From Brachycybe producta (taxonomy: Eukaryota > Arthropoda > Diplopoda > Playtdesmida > Andrognathidae), in the NCBI GenBank assembly GCA_036925085.1, contig JAUPFP010000018.1, forward strand, positions 201,001 through 265,000: DNA of 64,000 nucleotides, in the 5' to 3' direction. Each line of letters starts with the position of its first letter. Position 1 is the stretch's first letter. The notes beneath the pieces are model-generated. The model was not told the origin of the DNA. It saw only the letters and a list, made by a program, of their open reading frames with translations, and searched no databases. Below are positions 56,840 to 64,000 of the stretch, piece by piece. The translations under genes were made by a program, and so were the position numbers.

Positions 56840-57112
56840 TCATAACTGTCATCACCATTTCCTGAACCTTTCCCCGCAATATGCAGGGTCGGCCTTACGG
56901 GTTCTATATCTCTCCGCTCATTTCGATTTAGTGCCAAGCCCCCCAGAGACTCCACATACCCCGCCATATCCCGTTTTACCACCATGTTCCAAACTTCCAA
57001 GCTTGTATGGGCCATCCTCTCTACCCCTTTTAATCCCCAGGTCCAAACTCATCACCTGTTTCAGCAGCTCATCCTCCCCACTAATAATGACATGCCCAAA
57101 CCACCTCAGCCT
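56840..57112 (-). pseudogene. LINE reverse-transcriptase C-terminal remnant, frameshifted
   Basis: On the - strand the segment begins RLRWFGHVIISG, the conserved motif near the end of many LINE reverse-transcriptase proteins. It continues ELLKQVMSLDLGIKRGRE, then shifts frame to EVWNMVVKRDMAGYVESLGG and ALNRNERRDI, matching the usual W..VVKRDM...ALNRNxWR tail. At least one frameshift separates the two blocks and the upstream RT core is absent. This is a dead 5'-truncated copy, running antisense to the window. The clade cannot be assigned from this piece. Confidence 0.7.
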
Positions 57113-58290
57113 ATTTTTTTTTTTTGCATCTTTTCTACTATTTTACGAAAATTTCATAAAATAATTATCAATCAAATTGTGTAAATTTAAAAAATAATAA
57201 AAACTATTTTTGTTAATTAAGAAATTTATATTGGGTTACAAATTAAGAATTAATTATTAATTACCATGACATAGAACTATTCAAAACTGCTTTCCAAATC
57301 GATTTTCATCCATCAGTAGAGATTTCAGATTACCAATCACAAATCAACTTTACTTTTTTCTCTCAAACTGCACACGCCCCCTTTTTTAAAGCAATAAAAT
57401 TAATATATCTATTACTCTATAGATCGATATACAAGGATTATATCAAATAACTAAGAGATAAATTGAAATTCTAAACAAAGGTTCCTATTTGCACAGTAGT
57501 GTTGAATTTCTATTGTGGAGGACGTGTAATGTGTTTACAGCACTCACCAGAGGCGGGCTGGCCAAATGGCAGCTCGGGCAAATGCCAGAAGGGCCAATAT
57601 TCAATTGGACCGGTTGTTCTTTTTTCAACAAAACAACATTACCAATCCAGTATAAAAATTCCGGAGCGAAATTATTTTCTCAGCACGATTCTGGCAATAT
57701 AGCGAAACAGGATACACAGGATGTATATCCACCCAGATATCAATTTTCTATAATCTATTGGAACGTGACAACATAAGTCTAGTAATGTATATCGATTTAA
57801 AATGAGATCGATATTATTGTTGGGAAACAAATTCACACCTACATGAAAAAGAAAAGATTTAAATGATTTGGAATAAACATCAGAAAATTAGCAATTTTTT
57901 ACTTTTATATTAAAAAAACGTAATGTAAAAATGTCATTCAGAGAGGTTTTTTCCTTTCAAAAAGTTGTTGAAGCCAATGTTTGAACAACAAAATTAAACA
58001 AAAACATGTTTTTTTTATAAAAAAAAAAGTCAAAAAAATCAAGCAAAATGTGTAATCGGGTCTTGTCTTGTTGGTCTTGTAGTTACTAGTTAGTGTTTCA
58101 GCCCATTGGTAATGTTGGTTATGGGTTGAATTCCTTGAAGTGTGAATTATTATATATATAATATCCCAGGTCTGTGTGTGTGTGTGGCGTAACAAAAACC
58201 ATTGAAGCACGTCGGAATTTATATAAATTTGAATAAATGAACCGTTTTTTTTCTCAAGGTCAACTATATGTTGAACTCTTCCTTTGGAAA
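57113..58290. other. Non-coding sequence with transposon-like fragment
   Basis: 57549-57600 (AGGCGGGCTGGCCAAATGGC and on) resembles ends of short DNA transposons common in animal genomes, but no partner end was found. The remainder is AT-rich with no exon. Confidence 0.35.
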
Positions 58291-58513
58291 GTGTAGAAGG
58301 GGGGAGAGAGAGAAAGAAAAATGGGAGGGGGTGAGGGGAAAAGGTTGGAAAGTGTAGAAGGAGAGAGAGAGAAAAGTGGGAGTGGTGAGTGAAAAAGGTT
58401 GGAAAGTGTAGACGGGAGAGAGAGAAAAGTGGGAGGGGGTGAGGGGAAAAGGTTGGAAAGTGTAGAAGGGAGAGAGAGAGAGAAAAGTGGGAGGGGTGAC
58501 TGAAATTGAAATG
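58291..58513. repeat. Minisatellite, four units of 54-61 bp
   Basis: Units begin GTGTAGAAGG (or GTGTAGACGG) at 58291, 58352, 58406 and 58460. Each contains a GA-rich run, then GTGGGAGGGGGTGAGGGGAA, and closes AAGGTTGGAAA. The last unit diverges after GGGAGGGGTGA. The long - strand open frame rich in Ser, Pro, Leu and Phe is a product of this repeat, not a gene. Confidence 0.85.
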
Positions 58514-59389
58514 AAAGGAGTAAAAAAAGGAAAAAACGACGCGCATGTGCACGATTGCCTGTGGATTTTGCTCCCGTCATTTATGACAGGTTACCCCACA
58601 AGTTTTCAAATATTTCAGAAGGTTGCATTGGCCAAACAAAAACAAATTATCAAGTTAAATGAAAAGCGAGTAATAAAAAGTGCTTTTTTTTTGCTAGAAC
58701 TGTTTGTAGTTAGGACTGTCCTCAAGAGTTTGTTACTCGAATTCAAACTCAATCGTCTTCCACAAAGCCAATTCTACGTCTTTGTGGAACATACTGTACG
58801 ATGTTTAAAAATACTTACGTAATCAATAAATTGTCTGCTATTTTGCTAACTGATAAGTTGATAACCTGTTCTTATGTGTGTAGGCTTACACACACACTTT
58901 ACACAAACCCATGGAAATCCAACTTCCCTCAACAAACAAATACAAAACAAAAGAAGGAAGTAATTCTCATATCTTTCTTTTTTTTTCAGGAAGCGAAGTC
59001 ATAATCTTAATTTATTTACCATAACTCACTGAGAAGTTAAAACATTTAAGAAATTTTCATAGAATTCTAAAAAAACATTTCATTGTCATTTTTCCCCAAA
59101 ACTATGGACATAAGCCACCTAAAAGTTTACAACCCACAACCTAGTTGTTCGGTTGTAAACTTAGTTGTTGCGATAATTTTTTTTTTGCCCAATTTTTATT
59201 ACAAATTAAAATTTCAAAAATTTAAAAAAACAAATGCTTTTTTTCTTATTTCGTAGCATTCATTTTAAGTTTTTAATTGCAGTTTTAATTTTTTGTTAAA
59301 TTTTAATTTCAAGAAATAAACTGTGCAAATATACTAGTAAACCCGTCGTGCAACTTGCACGAAAGCAAAAGGGAGTAATTGTAACAAAA

Positions 59390-59606
59390 GCCCATATTAC
59401 ACTTGGTTACTAGTTACACTGTAAACTAGTCATGTATGACGTTTATAAAAGCCTCCAACCACACGCAGAGAGACTATCAAGTTTACCTTTGATATCTGTT
59501 AACATGACATCTATGAAGGTCAAGTCCAGGTTGGAAATGTTTTAGAGGCTTTTAAAATCGTCATGAATGACTAGCTCACGGTGACTAGTAACCATGTGTA
59601 ACCCGA
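59390..59606. repeat. Inverted-repeat element next to family E copy
   Basis: Left TTACACTTGGTTACTAGTTAC with AACTAGTCATGTATGACG is inverted relative to right CGTCATGAATGACTAGCTC with GTGACTAGTAACCATGTGTAA. It is about 217 bp. Boundaries are approximate. Confidence 0.55.
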
Positions 59607-59655
59607 GGCTTTTAGCAAAAAGTCGTATACTGGGCTATGTGAAAAGACTACTATT

Positions 59656-60071
59656 AAGCGGCAGTCACACTAGGCTGGTTTACAAGCCACTGGTTGCTGC
59701 TGGCTATTAGCAGCAACAGCAAGCAGCAGCTGCTTTGGGTTCACACTTGTCCAGTCAGTGCAAGTCATCCAATCACCGTCTTGCAAAAACACAAACTAAC
59801 AACAACCAACCCAAGCAGTGGAGTTTCAACTACCACTAGCGCCACTACTAGCAACAAAAAGTTCACACTAGATGGCAGCAGCAGGAAGGGAGTCACATGA
59901 CCAGCTGGTAGCTGCTAAAGTTGGACATGTCCAACTTCACCAGCCGCTGTTAAAATCACTAGCCCGCTGGAGAAAGCAGCTGCTAGTAGCAGTTCAGACT
60001 ATGCTGCTAGAGCGCTACAACCAGCCAGCAGCAACCAGCAGCTGGGAAACCAGCCTAGTGTGACTGCAGCA
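59656..60071. mobile_element. MITE family E, complete copy with TTA duplication
   Basis: The left end has GCAGTCACACTAGGCTGGTTT and the right end has AAACCAGCCTAGTGTGACTGC. Subterminal GGTTGCTGCTGGC blocks are also inverted. TTA flanks both sides (59653-59655 and 60072-60074). It is 416 bp, CAG/GCA-rich, with no transposase. The first 95 bases of the window are the right end of a sister copy. Confidence 0.8.
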
Positions 60072-60157
60072 TTACAGTATATAGAGAACATTAAATAATT
60101 AAATACAGCAAATGCATGTAGGAGGAGGTAAGATTTTGAAGCAATTAACTGCACATA

Positions 60158-60204
60158 CATGGCGACTAAAAACTATAATATGCATATATAGTTTTTAGAC
60201 GCCA
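60158..60204. repeat. AT-rich hairpin
   Basis: TGGCGACTAAAAACTAT pairs with ATAGTTTTTAGACGCCA across ATATGCATAT. It may be a very small MITE or the tips of one. Confidence 0.5.
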
Positions 60205-61732
60205 TAATGGTTCACCTATGTAGGCTGGTTTTTTTTAACTTTTCTTTTGTGGATTTTCATGTGGATCAGTTGGGAATCTTTCATTTTGCATGTATTGTGA
60301 TGATTGTGTGATTGCATGATTGTGTCAAAGTTTCTTTTTGTTACCTCAGTTATTGAAATCCCATACACCTATTAATTAATTAAGATACATATTTATTCAT
60401 TACTCCATTAAATACTAATTGGACAACAAGGAAATCTTCACTGTGTGCCTCTGGCATTGCTTAATTTGCCTGGTCACCCCTTTTCTCATGACTGAAAAAT
60501 AATTTCATGATAGATGTAAAGCTTTTCAGCGGGTGGGCTAGAAAACTTTGAACTACAAATGACGCTGTGTGTCCGGATTCGCATAACATTGAATATGCAA
60601 ACGACCCGGAACACACTATAGACATTGCATTTCTGCAACATGACAGCCACATGAGCAACTCAGTTGAACTGAAGTTGATCTAGTTGTATTTTATAGTTGA
60701 TCCACAACTGACAGACAGCTGCCAACAATGTGGATTAAATAGATCTATTCATAAATGCAGAGGACCACTTGTTCACACAAAATCTATAGGCGTCACAGTA
60801 GTTCAAATTCATCCAAATTCCGCCTTCCATGATCAGTGTAATTTCATTTTGATATTGATATATCGAGACTAACAGAGAGAGAAAGAGAGGCTAAAGTAAA
60901 GAGATATGGTATATATTATATAAATAAAAATGACAAACAAAGGGTTGTTTGTAAAGTAAACATAAAAAAGATAGTAAAAACCAACAGTACAAACATACAC
61001 TGTACATGCTCCAATTCAATTGTGAGAACTTTCTGTTTCTGCAAACTATACTTGCAAAAAATGAAAGCACAGAGATACCCAACGTATGATGGTACCACAT
61101 CAACTAGCAACACATAACCCATTCCATATTGAGGGCCACACATATAAGAACAGCTGCTGGTATGGAGAAAAAAAAACAAGCAGGGCCTACAACCAACTTC
61201 TGGGTAAGGAAGTGGTGCACGTGAACAGGGAGGGAGCACAACATTACACATGTGAAGGAAAGAAAGAAAATACACAGAAATCAAAAATCATCACGACTCC
61301 ATGATGAGTCAGTCACTGGTACTGTGTGTGTGTGTACTGAACTGACACTGAGGCCACCATCAAAGAGATCTCTAGAAACACTTGTTAATAAGCAAGCAAA
61401 GCAAAACAAAAAAAAACACACACAAGCCTTATGAATGTAGAGGGCACTGACACTTTGCATGTCTTTATAATAAAACCTTCTTTCATAAGTGCTAGCAGCA
61501 CACATATACATATTAAGTATTGTGTAAATTGTAATTGAAACAAAAGAAAAACTTTGAAGTAAAAAAAGGCTGTTTTTACGTCTGGCACGATGTCTAGTCA
61601 GTATAATTGTTGTTACGTTGTTGTGTCAAATTGTGACATCATATCTTTTAACAAATTGGTAATTAACACTGCAAAAAAATAATTAATTTGGATATAAACG
61701 TAAATCTCAGAAATTGAAATTCTACTTATATT
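60205..61732. other. Non-coding sequence, nothing recognised
   Basis: Short open frames occur on both strands, but none resembles a known protein or has supporting splice structure. A short (TG)n run is at 61323-61334. Confidence 0.4.
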
Positions 61733-62036
61733 TTGTACACTAATGAGTTAAATGAATTCAAATTAAATGTGTTAAGGTGAATTATACAGAATCCAGTTAA
61801 GAACATGAACCAAATAAAAATTGACTTTATTATTAATATTTTAAATTGAAATATTAAATCAAAGTGTTTTGTCAATAGTTTATTGAATTATATTTAAGTA
61901 TTAACTCAATATTTTCAGATTATTAACTGAATAAATTGAATTCGACGACATATTGTTTGTTTGCCCTTCACAGGACTCTGTAGAACACGTTTATTATTTA
62001 AATGCATTTAAATTATCACGTGTGTATTAGGTATTA
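61733..62036. mobile_element. MITE family D, copy 4
   Basis: Starts near TGTACACTAATGAGTTAAATG with AATTCAAATTAAATGTG, passes CAAATAAAAATTGACTTTAT and ATTGAATTCGACGACATAT, and ends ATCACGTGTGTATTAGGTATTA. Same orientation as copy 1. Confidence 0.7.
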
Positions 62037-62079
62037 GCTTTTTAGAAATATTTTAAAATACCGTCAAATTTTAAAGTTT

Positions 62080-63010
62080 CCTTGGAACTAGAACCGTTGT
62101 GCGAAATGCACAAAAAGAAAATGACTTATAAGATTGGACCACATAAACACTATGTGGAGCTTCTTCAGTAGCTAAATATCTAGTAGCACGTAGTAAGCAC
62201 TAAGCAATAAAACGTGCTAGACATTTTTTTTTGAAACTTTCACATGTTACATATGAAAGAATGACAGGCCCACTTTAAATTGCAACATGTTCATCATTTT
62301 TGCATTCCACTCATTTCTTGTTGCTCATATTACAATTTAAAAAGCTAATTTACTTTGCCAACTTAACTAATGGACAGAATAAATTAACTATAGCTTCCTA
62401 AACTTATCAAGTAAAACAACTACTCTCGTATAGGAGGAAGGAGACCTACGGCGCTGTCAGCCAATATTCTTTTTTTTTTTAAAAAATTGATTTTCCTTTT
62501 ATCACACACTCCCCATCACACACAAGCTGAGAGAATGACTCAAAATATAAAACACACATTTCCAATTACACATCTCTGATACAATTTCATTCAAAACGAT
62601 CATTTTTCATATTAGAAATAAGACAGTCTTGTCTTGCGCTTTTTAACTGACATCTTCACCCCCCCCCCCCCCCAATATGCAGTCAAATATAACGAAACAC
62701 ATAGTGTGTCTCCATTATAAAACAAAAATTCAACCATATAAAAAGATCGAACAATAAAGTTTCAGGTTTAAATCTATACTAAATGGAATTTCGTAAATTC
62801 ACAAAAATTATGTTTTGCATAATAATTGCCATTTAATAATCAATGTAACCCTCCTTACAGTGAGAGAGACTATAGAGAAGCTTTCTATACTCGCTAGCAT
62901 GTTTTAAAACACTCTGAACTTGAAGAACAGACCACATAAACGCTATGGTGGAGCTTCTGTAGTAGTTACATCGTGAGTAGCAACAGTATCACGTAGAAAA
63001 GAGTAGAGAA
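62080..63010. repeat. Duplicated block, about 0.8 kb apart
   Basis: 62137-62200 (GGACCACATAAACACTATGTGGAGCTTCTTCAG) and 62930-62995 (AGACCACATAAACGCTATGGTGGAGCTTCTG) are diverged direct copies, each followed by CACGTAG. This suggests a duplicated segment or two copies of one dispersed repeat. A C-run of about 15 lies at 62659-62673. Confidence 0.45.
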
Positions 63011-64000
63011 ATTCATACACATATTGACATACCATTCACTATACTATATCTAGAATTTAGTAACTACATAAGTTATAGTCGAAACCCTAATTATGGCGTA
63101 AAATATGAACAAGAACACAGTCACGATTGGCTGGTAGTGGACAATCGCCATAAGTTGCACGCGTGGCACCACGGATAGGTGGTCTAGGTTTTAGAAAAAT
63201 CATGAGTTCTTTCCTCACCACTAATATTGATCAAATTTTAGATCGATATACAAGGCTTATTTTTTTTTTTGCCAGGCCATGTTTCAATAGAAAATTAGAT
63301 GTTAGATATTCCCTGGGTACACTCTTTTTACTTATTGCACGCCTTCAGCACAGCACTTCAAATTACCCGGTAGATAAATTCCTTTTTTCAGTGCAATATT
63401 TTCGGCATGTATGAACCATTCAGAATAGGTAATTCCAGATAAAATGTTATATCTATATGCTCATGAAAAACCAAAACCAAATCTGTGGCCTTTTTCGAAC
63501 TGGCCACGTTGCCGGTCTGTAGGCTTTTTGAAGCTTTGGCTTCCTATTTCACCTTCTAGTAAAATAATTTTAATACTTTAACTTTTGCACACAGAGCCTT
63601 CAAAGCTCACTGGGGCTCCAAAAGCTCCGGGCTCCTAGCTAAACTTCAAACTATTTAGCCTAATGGATAACCCGGCCCTGCCTCGGCACACAAGACTGTT
63701 TTTAAATTCTTGTCTTGGGTATTTCATTTTCAGTTCGTATTCGAAAACTGGAAGAAAAAAAAAGGTTTCATTTATAAAAATATATGAGATCTTGAGACTG
63801 AATCATGTCTGCAAAGGTCTAAACCTATTTCAATTTGTCACCAAAAAAAGTTGTGATATTTTCATTCCTTTTTATTGAACTTCATTATCAGTCTATACTA
63901 ACTCACAATTGAACATTTAACACACTTTAATAGTTAAAAACTTGCTCCAATTTGGCCAAATGGCGAGAAAGAAATAACTCCTGCAACTTTATTGTCAAAC
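63011..64000. other. Non-coding sequence to window end
   Basis: No exon recognised. 63480-63680 is somewhat GC-richer, with GGCCACGTTGCCGG and a GGGCTCC-rich patch, and looks like degraded repeat sequence. Confidence 0.35.

Noticed and set aside
57489-57776. 95-codon open frame on the + strand
   Set aside because: It contains a GGCGGGCTGGCC-type transposon fragment and no protein family pattern.
57938-58552. Longest open frame in the window (204 codons, - strand)
   Set aside because: It runs through the purine-rich minisatellite, which on the other strand reads as repeated Ser/Pro/Leu/Phe. No family-like sequence and no splice support.
60916-61284. 122-codon Cys/Phe/Leu-rich open frame, - strand
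   Set aside because: The hydrophobic composition comes from AT-rich antisense sequence. No start context, splice sites or family motif.
1-64000. CRISPR arrays, operons, riboswitches and prokaryotic defence systems
   Set aside because: The sequence is eukaryotic with spliced genes. The repeats present are MITEs and microsatellites, with no regularly spaced direct-repeat array.
1-64000. tRNA or rRNA genes
   Set aside because: I looked for B-box-like GGTTCGAATCC sequence and rRNA core motifs by eye and saw none. A tRNA scanner would be needed to exclude diverged ones.

Overview
This is a eukaryotic (animal) genomic window. It is AT-rich and crowded with small inverted-repeat transposons. Two intron-containing, vertebrate-like genes face each other in convergent orientation. 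Nothing in it is prokaryotic. The exon/intron style (many 60-100 bp introns mixed with multi-kb ones) and the protein families fit a marine invertebrate. A tunicate or another invertebrate deuterostome is a guess, not a demonstrated identity.

Layout. (1) Positions 2882-12017, + strand: the 3' nine exons of a MOSPD2-like gene (end of a CRAL-TRIO domain, MSP/VAP-type domain, C-terminal membrane anchor). The 5' exons were not found and probably lie left of the window. (2) Positions 12018-18390: intergenic, between the two gene ends, with several MITEs. (3) Positions 18391-35725, - strand: a complete SLC4-family Na+-coupled bicarbonate transporter (NBCn1/SLC4A7-like). I reconstructed it as 23 exons with every junction in frame, giving 1176 codons plus stop. 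It has a His/Arg-rich N-terminal stretch, the bicarbonate-transporter cytosolic and membrane domains, and a C-terminal class I PDZ ligand ending ETSV. (4) Positions 35744-64000: about 28 kb upstream of the transporter with no gene I can recognise. It is a mosaic of MITEs, microsatellites, one minisatellite and a broken LINE reverse-transcriptase fragment.

The repeat landscape is the most distinctive part. At least four MITE families have TTA/TAA target-site duplications, typical of PIF/Harbinger elements. Other families are hAT-like (8-bp duplications) or flanked by TA. Several copies are nested: one locus (about 49931-50556) shows three layers, and another (53420-54220) shows two, so a relative insertion order can be read. 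MITE insertions account for much of the bulk of the long introns, while the remaining introns stay at 60-100 bp.

The two genes have no evident functional link. One encodes an ER membrane-contact tether and the other a plasma-membrane acid-base transporter. I found no convincing previously undescribed gene system.
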